35,159 nucleotides of DNA from Nanobdellota archaeon (GTDB taxonomy: Archaea; Nanobdellota; Nanobdellia; Woesearchaeales; JAHIVG01): NCBI GenBank assembly GCA_018816705.1, contig JAHIVG010000111.1, positions 1 to 35,159 of the forward strand, in the 5' to 3' direction. The position numbers were made by a program, and so were the translations under genes. Numbering within the stretch: position 1 is the first letter of the stretch; every line of letters starts with the position of its first letter. The notes below the pieces were generated by a model that ran no database searches, had not been told where the DNA came from, and saw only the letters and a program-made list of their open reading frames with translations. Shown piece after piece: positions 8,343-16,415 of the stretch.

Positions 8343-9203
8343 TCATAAGAATTCTTCGTTGTTCTTCAGGTATCTTCTGTAATGATATTTCAAGAATTCC
8401 CACTCAGTCTTCTTGTCTGCCCTACGCAATGACTTATAGTATGATGTCCTTTTATTGAATTCGATGATCAATACAGGGTAGCCTCGCGCATTTAGGATAA
8501 AGTTCATTATGAGCCTCGCTATCCTGCCGTTCCCGTCCCCGAAAGGATGGATCTTAACAAACCTGTAATGGGCCATTCCGACCAATTCGACTGGATGCAA
8601 TTCTTTCTTGTTTGTGTTATACCATTGTAAGAACTCTTTTAACAGTCTTGGCACATCCTGCCAGTCAGGGCAGAGGTGATCTCCAACCCTCACCAGATAA
8701 TCCCTGACCTTGCCTGCAATTTCAGGTTTGGATTCCCTGAATATCTGCTTGTGCCATTCCATTACATTCTTCAGGCTGAGGTCATGGTATTCATTATCTA
8801 TGATATCTGAGAAGATTTTTGCGTGATTGATGCTTTCCTGGACGTCTGCCAGAGGTTTCTCAGGGGTTATATGATCCTTAAGCAGTCTTTTTGTCTCTTC
8901 TAAGGTTATTGTGGATCCTTCTATTGCATTGGTGTTATACGTGAAACGGGCCGTCAGTTCTTCATGTATCTTCTTTTTCACCGGAATTGGCAGTTTATTC
9001 CAGTTTTTCAGATAATTACTTTTTATCACATCGAATCGCTTGAACAAGGTCTCTCCCTGGATCAGTCCCAAGAATTGCTTCTTTATCTCTTCTAGGTTTT
9101 TTGGAATCCCTTTTCCGAGATACTTGTCCTTTGTTATGGTCTTACCATCGACTCTGAAAGAGGTTTGGAGATAATGATAACCGCGTTTTGTTATTATTCT
9201 CAT
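8343..9203 (-). CDS. Fic/DOC family protein
   Basis: HPFGDGNGRIARL Fic motif; TNAIEGSTITLEET inhibitory-helix-like motif. Confidence 0.92.
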   Translation of the reverse strand: MRIITKRGYHYLQTSFRVDGKTITKDKYLGKGIPKNLEEIKKQFLGLIQGETLFKRFDVIKSNYLKNWNKLPIPVKKKIHEELTARFTYNTNAIEGSTITLEETKRLLKDHITPEKPLADVQESINHAKIFSDIIDNEYHDLSLKNVMEWHKQIFRESKPEIAGKVRDYLVRVGDHLCPDWQDVPRLLKEFLQWYNTNKKELHPVELVGMAHYRFVKIHPFGDGNGRIARLIMNFILNARGYPVLIIEFNKRTSYYKSLRRADKKTEWEFLKYHYRRYLKNNEEFL

Positions 9204-9267
9204 GAGATTGTTATACCCTTACTTATTTATATATTTTTTCATATTCCGCATAAAAGTAAGGGTAGAA

Positions 9268-9930
9268 CTAGTAGAACTCGACTTTCCCCTCGAAAGCCAC
9301 CCCTTTCTTGAGCTCCACCGGCCTCCAACTGTCCAGGACGAGCTCTGCGCTGAGCCATTCTGCCAGCTCATCCGGGTTTCCTATCGTCGCTGACAGCCCG
9401 AGCATCTGCACCCCTTTCAGCTTCTCTTTCAATATCGTTATCAGTATTTCCAGGGTCGGTCCCCTGCCAGGGTCATTGAGCAGGTGTATCTCGTCGACGA
9501 CGACCAGGCCTATGTATCTCAGCCATGGCGCTTTGTGCCTTATCAAGGAATCAAGCTTCTCTGACGTGGTTATTATCAGGTCGTATTCCATCAGGAAGGG
9601 GTCTGCGCTGTCCAGGTCGCCGATGGACATGGCTATCCTGAAGAACTCGTCATATCTCTGCCTGAACTGCCTGAGCTTCTCGCTGGCAAGTGATTTCAGC
9701 GGCACGATGTAGATCACTTTCCGTCTCTTCTCGACGATGGTCCTTATGGCCGCCAGCTCCGCGATGAATGTCTTGCCCGAGGCTGTCGGTGTGCACACGA
9801 GCATGTTCTTGTCTTTCAGCAGGCCTGCCTTGATGGCTTTTTCCTGTGCCGGCCGCAGCTCGACAATTTCCTGCGCTAGCTTCAGGTAGATGTCCCTGGG
9901 AAGGTCTTTCGACAGGTCCTTGAGTTCCAT
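9268..9930 (-). CDS. Hel308/Ski2-like helicase, N-terminal RecA1 domain only
   Basis: RPAQEKAI, TPTASGKT, DEIHLL, SATIGN motifs; ORF ends after WRPVELKKGVAFEGKVEFY. Confidence 0.85.
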   Translation of the reverse strand: MELKDLSKDLPRDIYLKLAQEIVELRPAQEKAIKAGLLKDKNMLVCTPTASGKTFIAELAAIRTIVEKRRKVIYIVPLKSLASEKLRQFRQRYDEFFRIAMSIGDLDSADPFLMEYDLIITTSEKLDSLIRHKAPWLRYIGLVVVDEIHLLNDPGRGPTLEILITILKEKLKGVQMLGLSATIGNPDELAEWLSAELVLDSWRPVELKKGVAFEGKVEFY

Positions 9931-10000
9931 GGCGGCCTGGAGAGAATTATGATTTATAAGAGTTTAGGGGAAAAGTTAATAAAACAGGCCTATAACTTAC

Positions 10001-10543
10001 ATGCCCATGAGCTGGCTTACAGGCATCGGCGGCATTTTCAGAACGATATTCGGGTTCTTTTTCGGCTCAGGATCCGCCCTCGAGAAGGAGGTCAGGCATG
10101 ACAAGCACTTGGCAGACAAGATTGAAGAGCTGGAGACCAAGAAAAAGAACGCGGCCAAGGATGCCCACAAACGCATCTATGACATAATAAAGAAAGCGCA
10201 CACCCTCTATTCCTACCTGAAGAAGATCGAGCATGACTCCCGCGAGTGTGCTGAGGTCAGGGCATTGATGGAGCAGATAGTCATCGTCGAACGCATGACC
10301 TCTGCGAAAGAGATCAGGAATGAGCTGCGCATGTTCTATCAGAAGTATTGGAAACCGGCCTACGATGTCCTCCATAAGATGGCCCGTGACAGCAGGAACA
10401 GGAAGTTCAGGAAATATGTCGAGGGGATCGAGAAGGATTTTCACCGGCTGGCAAAAGACCTGAATGTCATAATTAAATCCACTGAAGAAGAGAAACCCGA
10501 GACTGCCGAATTAGAGCATGATGAAGAGCAGGAAGCTGCCTAG
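10001..10543 (+). CDS. hypothetical helical protein
   Basis: 180 aa ORF, charged helical composition; 3' end overlaps enolase stop by 4 nt. Confidence 0.7.
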   Translation: MPMSWLTGIGGIFRTIFGFFFGSGSALEKEVRHDKHLADKIEELETKKKNAAKDAHKRIYDIIKKAHTLYSYLKKIEHDSRECAEVRALMEQIVIVERMTSAKEIRNELRMFYQKYWKPAYDVLHKMARDSRNRKFRKYVEGIEKDFHRLAKDLNVIIKSTEEEKPETAELEHDEEQEAA

Positions 10544-11832
10544 TCCCCGTCCATGCACTCGTCTGATTCTGAGAAAGGCTTTGCCATCATGGCCCTGTCG
10601 CCTAGCTCTTCCTCGATCCTGAGCAGCTGGTTGTACTTGGCGTTCCTGTCAGACCTGGCTGGCGCGCCGAACTTGCTCTGCCCCGCATCCATGCCTACAA
10701 CGAGGTCTGCGATGAAGCTGTCCTCTGACTCGCCGCTCCTGTGCGACACAACGAGGCCCCATCCGTTCGCTTTGGCCAGCTTGCCCGCCCTGATGGCTTC
10801 GGTCACCGTCCCTATCTGGTTCACCTTCAGCAGAAGGGCGTTGGCTGCCTTCATCTCCAAGGCTTTCTTGATGAAGACCGTGTTGGATACGGTGAGGTCA
10901 TCCGCGACCAGTTGCATCTTGCCGCCGAGCTCTGACACCATCTGCGCCCAGCCTTCCCAATCATCCTCGGCCATGCCGTCCTCCATAGAGATTATGGGGA
11001 ATGTGCTTGCCAGTTCCTTGTAGAAGTCGATGAGCTCTCCTGAGGAGAAGGTCTTGTCCCCTATCGCGTATGTTCCGTCCTTGAAGAACTCTGATGAAGC
11101 GGCATCCAGGCCGATCTTTATCTTCCCGTCGTAGCCTGCATGCTCGATAGCGTCCATCATGAATTCCAGCCTGTCATGTATGTCCACCTGGGGCACGAAT
11201 CCTCCCTCGTCGCCGATGAGCTCTCCTGCTGGTCCGAAATGTGATATGAGGATCTTCTTGAGCGCGTGGTAGCTTTCAGTTCCCATCCTCAATGCTTCTG
11301 TGAAGTTCTTCGCGCCTGTGACGACGAGCATGTGCTCCTGGATGTCGTTCTCCTTGCCAGCGTGCCTGCCTCCGTTTATCACGTTCATCATCGGGACAGG
11401 GAGCGTTATGCCTCCGCTGCTGGACAGTTTTGCGATGTGTTCGTAGATCTTCTTTCCCTGGCCGTAAGCTCCTGCCTTGCATGCTGCCATCGAGACTGCG
11501 AGCATGGCGTTGGCTCCTAGCCGGGATTTGTTCTCTGTGCCGTCCAGTTCGAGCATGGCGTTGTCGATGGCATGCTGTTCCTTGCAGTCCATGCCTTTCA
11601 CGGCTTCGGCGATCTCCTCGTTGACGTTCCTGACGGCATTCTTGACGCCTTTTCCGCCGTAGCGTTCGTCCTTGTCCCTCATCTCGAGGGCTTCCCTCGA
11701 ACCGGTGGATGCGCCGCTGGGTACGATAGCCCTCGTGAGCATGCTTGGTGTGCTGAGCTCAACCTCGACAGTTGGGTTGCCTCTAGAATCGAGAACCTCT
11801 CTCGCCTTTATCCATTGGATGGTCGTGTCCAT
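10540..11832 (-). CDS. eno: enolase
   Basis: AREVLDSRGNPTVEVE, SGASTGSREALEMRD, VVSHRSGESEDSFIADLVVG. Confidence 0.98.
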   Translation of the reverse strand: MDTTIQWIKAREVLDSRGNPTVEVELSTPSMLTRAIVPSGASTGSREALEMRDKDERYGGKGVKNAVRNVNEEIAEAVKGMDCKEQHAIDNAMLELDGTENKSRLGANAMLAVSMAACKAGAYGQGKKIYEHIAKLSSSGGITLPVPMMNVINGGRHAGKENDIQEHMLVVTGAKNFTEALRMGTESYHALKKILISHFGPAGELIGDEGGFVPQVDIHDRLEFMMDAIEHAGYDGKIKIGLDAASSEFFKDGTYAIGDKTFSSGELIDFYKELASTFPIISMEDGMAEDDWEGWAQMVSELGGKMQLVADDLTVSNTVFIKKALEMKAANALLLKVNQIGTVTEAIRAGKLAKANGWGLVVSHRSGESEDSFIADLVVGMDAGQSKFGAPARSDRNAKYNQLLRIEEELGDRAMMAKPFSESDECMDGD

Positions 11833-11836
11833 TTTT

Positions 11837-12595
11837 TCACCCTATATAGCTTACATCCTTGCTCATCCCGAGCCTCTTGAACCTTTTCGGCAGGGCATCA
11901 GACATCTCTGACTCTATCTCTTTGATGTCGTTGTCCAGCGTCTTGAAATTGACCTTGAATCCGTATCTCTTGTCCAACACCTTGAGCAGCTCCTTCGAGC
12001 CCCTAAGCCCTAGGTACATCGGATGCCCGAATGTCTCCGCAAGCAACGCCACGGCCGGTATGTTCCGGGGTTTTGCCATGCCTACGAGCAGTCCAGTCAC
12101 GCCGACGATGGGTCCGACGAGGCCGTAGATCTTGTGCTGCAGCGGCAGCCCGTCCATGTATCGCTTCACTATCTTCTTGTCGTTCCCTGTTATGTATATC
12201 TTGGGCTTCTTTGGTGCTGATGGCAATCCTATCCCGCCGAGGGTGATTATTTCCGTGCATCCCATGTCGACAAGCTCGTCCAGCAGCTTCTTTGTGAACT
12301 CGTAGCATGACGGTTCGTCGATCGGTTGGGTGTCTCCGACGAGGAAGAGGAACTCCCCCTTTTTCGTGCTGGCGTGCAGTATGTCGATGCTGGGCATCTC
12401 CACGAGGTTGTTCTCGTTGACGAAGACTGAATGCGGCATGTAGTTGGACGAGAAATTGATCAACTTCTTGGCTTTTAGCTGCTCAGCGAGGTAGTCTACG
12501 GCCACCTTGCCGACGTTGCCGATGCCAGGTAGGCCTTCTATGAGGACAGGAGAATTGAGCCTTACCTCCTTTTTCCTGCTCACAACCCAGTTCAT
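11837..12595 (-). CDS. proteasome assembly chaperone family (PAC2) protein
   Basis: LIEGLPGIGNVGKVAVDYL ... LGGIGLP ... PAVALLAETFGHP. Confidence 0.88.
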   Translation of the reverse strand: MNWVVSRKKEVRLNSPVLIEGLPGIGNVGKVAVDYLAEQLKAKKLINFSSNYMPHSVFVNENNLVEMPSIDILHASTKKGEFLFLVGDTQPIDEPSCYEFTKKLLDELVDMGCTEIITLGGIGLPSAPKKPKIYITGNDKKIVKRYMDGLPLQHKIYGLVGPIVGVTGLLVGMAKPRNIPAVALLAETFGHPMYLGLRGSKELLKVLDKRYGFKVNFKTLDNDIKEIESEMSDALPKRFKRLGMSKDVSYIG

Positions 12596-12620
12596 AGTCG
12601 GGGAGAATGCACCTGGCCTT

Positions 12621-12803
12621 TTATGGTTTTCGCTTTATCAACCCTCTCTCCGACCGGTCTTCCATCTTTGCCATCCTCCTGTACCTGGCATACTTGTCTT
12701 GGGGAGAGTATTTGGGCGGCTGGGGCAGCACTGCCTTTCCGCCGCAGGGGCATTCTTCTTTCATCGTGTACCTGTCGCAACTCTTGCACTTCAGAAGTCT
12801 CAT
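12621..12803 (-). CDS. nop10: Nop10, H/ACA RNP component
   Basis: KCKSCDRYTMKEECPCGGKAVLPQPPKYSPQDKYARYRR. Confidence 0.95.
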   Translation of the reverse strand: MRLLKCKSCDRYTMKEECPCGGKAVLPQPPKYSPQDKYARYRRMAKMEDRSERGLIKRKP

Positions 12804-12903
12804 AAAATCACCGATTTTATGGCTACGAACGCTTCGGGCTCTGACCGAAGTGCCGAACGGAGGCGGAGCCGGAGTGACTGCATAGCGTAGCGGAGTGAGT
12901 GTA
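12804..12903. repeat. palindrome-rich intergenic spacer
   Basis: ATAAAATC-ACC-GATTTTAT; CTTCGG-GCTCTGA-CCGAAG; GGAGTGACTGCATAGCGTAGCGGAGTGAGTG. Confidence 0.5.
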
Positions 12904-13683
12904 TCATTTCTCTGCGCGGGTGAAGGCGTATTTCCCGCCGCTCTTCTCGATCTCTTTGGTGATCGTCTCGTTCAGCAGTTTCAGCCGTTTCTCTGCGTCC
13001 TTGTAGTTGCTGTCCACCAGCCTGACCTTGAAGTTGCCCCCTCCGAGGTATTTGATGTCTGTGTCCGGCACCTTCTTCTGTCCTTTCTTTATCGCTATCT
13101 TTATCAGTTCCACACCGTCGGGCTCGTAGCTCTTTATCGTGAACTTGCCGTCGACAGTTACTTCGAGCGGCTTTATCCTCTGCTTGGTGAGCTCTATGAG
13201 GTCTGGGATGAGCTCTTTCGGGAACTTGAGCTCCTCGAGCACGTTCTCGTTGGTTATCACTTCCTCGAATACGCTGTAGAGCAGGTCGTACTTGGAGTAG
13301 ACCTCCTTCTCGATCTTTGCGAAGATGTCCTTGATGTCTTGCTTGTGCTTCCGGGCTGCCATCTCCAGGATCTTCTCTGCCATCTGCTCCTGCTTGAGCT
13401 CGTTGACCTTGGAGCGGCGCTGCATCTCGGTGACCCTTCTCAAGGAGAGGTCGATGTAGCCGCGTTCCTTGTTTATCCTGAGGACCTTGCAGACGATGAC
13501 CTTGCCTTCCTTCACGTATTCCCTTATGTTGCGGATCCTGCCAGGAGCGACTTCTGATATGTGTACCAGGCCTGTGTCGCCGTACTCGTTCAGCTTGACG
13601 AAGACAGAATTATGGTGCACCTTGAGCACGGTGCACATAGCGAGTTCCCCCTCTTCCGGCAGGCCTGTTTTTTGGCGTAGCAT
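12904..13683 (-). CDS. translation initiation factor aIF2 subunit alpha
   Basis: S1 domain EGELAMCTVLKVHHNSVFVKL...GLVHISEVAPGRIRNIREYVKEGKVIVCKVL; start set to ATG at 13683, overlapping the S27e stop. Confidence 0.95.
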   Translation of the reverse strand: MLRQKTGLPEEGELAMCTVLKVHHNSVFVKLNEYGDTGLVHISEVAPGRIRNIREYVKEGKVIVCKVLRINKERGYIDLSLRRVTEMQRRSKVNELKQEQMAEKILEMAARKHKQDIKDIFAKIEKEVYSKYDLLYSVFEEVITNENVLEELKFPKELIPDLIELTKQRIKPLEVTVDGKFTIKSYEPDGVELIKIAIKKGQKKVPDTDIKYLGGGNFKVRLVDSNYKDAEKRLKLLNETITKEIEKSGGKYAFTRAEK

Positions 13684-13859
13684 TATTCCAGGACTTCCAG
13701 CACCCTTGCCTTGATCTTGGACTTGCCGCCCGAGCTTTCCACGAGCACCTTGCTGCAGACCAGGCATTTGACCTCTGTTGCTGCTTTGCCGAAGGTGATC
13801 TGCTCGTTCTTGCACTTCGGGCACCGTATCTTTATGAACTTGGATGATGGTTCTCTCAT
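13683..13859 (-). CDS. ribosomal protein S27e (58 aa, below ORF-track cutoff)
   Basis: Translated by eye: MREPSSKFIKIRCPKCKNEQITFGKAATEVKCLVCSKVLVESSGGKSKIKARVLEVLE; CPXCX..CXXC zinc ribbon. Confidence 0.93.
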   Translation of the reverse strand: MREPSSKFIKIRCPKCKNEQITFGKAATEVKCLVCSKVLVESSGGKSKIKARVLEVLE

Positions 13860-14164
13860 GTGAATTCAACCCTCTTGGCCCTGATGCCTTTCGATTGCAT
13901 GTGGCTTTTCTTGCATTCCTTGCACTCATACCTTAGGTCTGTCTTCTTGGTGGACTTCTTGCCTGTCATCTTGAATTTGGAGACTGCAGGCTTGGAGTAC
14001 CTGCCCCTGTTGCCGAAGCCGCGCGCCTTGCCCCGCCTGCGGGCCCTGACTTTTGAGCCGTAGCTCAGGCTGGAGGCGTTCTTCTTCTTGTTCTGGGTTA
14101 TCTTGTGCTCTGTGTGCTTCTTGCAGTGCGGGCACAGCCTCTTGGTAGTCTTAGGCCTCTTCAT
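13856..14164 (-). CDS. ribosomal protein L44e
   Basis: MKRPKTTKRLCPHCKKHTEHKI...DLRYECKECKKSHMQSKGIRAKRVEF; 4-nt overlap with S27e. Confidence 0.95.
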   Translation of the reverse strand: MKRPKTTKRLCPHCKKHTEHKITQNKKKNASSLSYGSKVRARRRGKARGFGNRGRYSKPAVSKFKMTGKKSTKKTDLRYECKECKKSHMQSKGIRAKRVEFT

Positions 14165-14239
14165 GCCCCGGAGAAACCCAGTTCCATTTAAAAAGTTTTC
14201 TGTCGATAGAACAGTGTTGAAAACCCGGCCTCTGCCCAT

Positions 14240-14302
14240 CAGCCACAAAGGCGACAAGCATGGGGGCGGGTAGGGGGTATGGGTGGACATTAAGAGGGGG
14301 CC
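14240..14302 (+). repeat. dispersed G-rich intergenic element, copy B
   Basis: CACAAAGGCGACAAGCATGGGGGCGGGTAGGGGGTATGGGTGGACATTAAGAGGGGGCC. Confidence 0.6.
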
Positions 14303-14337
14303 ATATAACGATACCTATTTGCGGGCGGGCCCTTGAC

Positions 14338-15075
14338 TTAAGATTTCACAAGCTGTGCCCTCTCCCGTGCTATCAGGACGTCGGCTATCGCTTTCGGCAG
14401 GTCTGCCACCTCACCCTCTTCATACGGGCCGAGGCTCTGGAGGTCCTGGCCCACGAAGCTAGGCACTGCCCTGAGGAACTTGATTGACATGAGTTCTGGC
14501 ATCCTGCTTGCATCTGCACTGCTTGTATCAACACTCGCTTGTTCTGCTCTTGGCATGGCCCCTTGCTCATCCCCTTTCTCTTCCTCTGTCCCTTGCTCTG
14601 ATGCTTTCTCTTCAAGCTTAGGATCTTGCGTGGCTGGTGGCGCTGGTTCGGGCTCTTGGGCTTGGGGTATAATAGCTGAAATTTCTCTTTGCAGCAGCGC
14701 CAGAAGGTTCTGCTTCCTCGATATGTCCAAGACCGAGACGAGGTCGTTGTAGAATTGCTCCTCCCACGGCAGCAATGATGATGTGTCGATGATGTTCGAC
14801 CTTGTACGGCTCTTGTTCAGGGCCAATAGGATTATCTTCTTCTCCCGCCTCTCGTATAGCTCCTTGAGGATCTTCTTGATGTTGCCCAGCTGCTTATGGG
14901 CATTCTCCTGCTCCTGGAACATGCCTAGCTTCTTCGAGGCCTGCGACTTCTCCTGCAGGTATCGTTTGACATCCTCCACAAAGGTATCGCTCAGCTTCTG
15001 CAGCTCTTCCCTGTTCTTCTCGCGGCGCAGCAGCTCGAAAAGCGTCTCATATGTAATCGCGATCTCTTCAGCCAT
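14338..15075 (-). CDS. GINS-family replication protein (archaeal Gins15/51-like)
   Basis: Helical ITYETLFELLRREKNREELQKL N-terminus, C-terminal B-domain-like IKFLRAVPSFVGQDLQSLGPYEEGEVADLPKAIADVLI. Confidence 0.75.
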   Translation of the reverse strand: MAEEIAITYETLFELLRREKNREELQKLSDTFVEDVKRYLQEKSQASKKLGMFQEQENAHKQLGNIKKILKELYERREKKIILLALNKSRTRSNIIDTSSLLPWEEQFYNDLVSVLDISRKQNLLALLQREISAIIPQAQEPEPAPPATQDPKLEEKASEQGTEEEKGDEQGAMPRAEQASVDTSSADASRMPELMSIKFLRAVPSFVGQDLQSLGPYEEGEVADLPKAIADVLIARERAQLVKS

Positions 15076-15154
15076 TTTCCCCCATGGAGGGATATCCTCC
15101 CCAGTATTTAAATTTTGCCAAGATTAATAAATATCCTAGGCTATCACACGCCGT

Positions 15155-16306
15155 ATGACGACCTTATCATTCAACAATATTGAGTTCACGAAGAAGGACG
15201 ACAGGCTTGAGGTGTGTTTCCTGAAGATATTCAAGGCAGATATGCCCCTGAGCAGCCATGAGGTGTCCAAGCACAGCATCACAGTGGATTCTGAGTCCCG
15301 CTTCATGATGCATCTTGATCAGGCCCTGAAGAACCTTACTAATACGATGACTGGCAAGCCTGCTGTCTATATCCATCGGAATTCTGGTATCCCGTTGGTC
15401 GGCAGCGGGGAGTTTGGCATTGTCGACCGCGGCACGAGCCTGCTCGAGGTCAAGCCTATCACCAGCTGCAACCTCAGCTGCATCTACTGCTCTATCGACC
15501 AGGACAGGAGGATGATTGACTTTGTGGTGGAGGCAGACTACCTTGTTGATGAGTTCAGGAAGATCGCTGACTTCAAGGACTGCCCGTTAGAGGCCCATAT
15601 AGGCACGCAGGGAGAGCCTCTGCTCTACGCCGACATCTTACACCTCATTGAAGGACTGGACAACATTGAGCAGGTTGAGCGCATCTCGATGGATACCAAT
15701 GCTACCATGCTCACGAAGAGGATGGTGGATGACCTGGTCAAGGCCGGCCTGACTCAGTTCAATGTCTCGTTGAACTCGATTACGAAGAAGACAGCCGATA
15801 CTCTTGCAGGCAAACCTTACCCTGTGAAACATGTGAAAGAGATGTGCTCCTACATCGCCAAGAAGGCTGACCTGACCTTGGCGCCTGTCTATGTGCCTGG
15901 CTTCAACGATGATGAGCTTGGCAGGATCGTAGAATTCGGGAAAAGGCTGAAAGCCAGGGTCGGCATACAGAACTTCCTGAACTACCGGTTCGGCCGGAAT
16001 CCTGTACGGCAGCTCCCCTGGCCGAAGTTTTACTCTATGCTGAGAAAGCTCGAGAGACAGCACGATATGAAGCTCATATTCAAGCCTGAGGATTTCAACA
16101 TAAGGCCCTGTAAGCAGCTGCCTAAGCCTTTCAAGAAGGGAGACATAATCAAGGCAGAAATAGTCTGCCCTGGAAGGCTTCCCAACGAGAGTATAGGGGT
16201 CGCAGAAGGAAGGAACATCACCATAATTGGCTGCAGGTCATCTGGCTCCTGCAGGGTGAAGATCCTCAGGTCTAAGCACAACATATTCTATGGAAAAAAG
16301 TATTGA
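15155..16306 (+). CDS. radical SAM protein with C-terminal TRAM-like region
   Basis: KPITSCNLSCIYCSIDQ CxxxCxxC motif; basic C-terminal GDIIKAEIVCPGRLPNESIGVAEGRNITI. Confidence 0.9.
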   Translation: MTTLSFNNIEFTKKDDRLEVCFLKIFKADMPLSSHEVSKHSITVDSESRFMMHLDQALKNLTNTMTGKPAVYIHRNSGIPLVGSGEFGIVDRGTSLLEVKPITSCNLSCIYCSIDQDRRMIDFVVEADYLVDEFRKIADFKDCPLEAHIGTQGEPLLYADILHLIEGLDNIEQVERISMDTNATMLTKRMVDDLVKAGLTQFNVSLNSITKKTADTLAGKPYPVKHVKEMCSYIAKKADLTLAPVYVPGFNDDELGRIVEFGKRLKARVGIQNFLNYRFGRNPVRQLPWPKFYSMLRKLERQHDMKLIFKPEDFNIRPCKQLPKPFKKGDIIKAEIVCPGRLPNESIGVAEGRNITIIGCRSSGSCRVKILRSKHNIFYGKKY

Positions 16307-16415
16307 TAAGAATCAGGAAAAAATAAAAATAATAATTTAAGTTAACCCCCTCACAAACAGCTCTATCTAATCCAATCAAAATAATAATAAGGAAAAAAAA
16401 TTAATTCAACCGGCT

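Noticed and set aside
13684-13929. N-terminal extension of the aIF2-alpha ORF (13929 start)
   Set aside because: Out-of-frame read of S27e and L44e; true start is ATG 13683.
14240-14302. G-rich motifs as FtsK/KOPS-like (GGGNAGGG) polar sequences
   Set aside because: Only some copies match, and a G-rich stretch also occurs on the minus strand (~19056-19070); not enough in one window.
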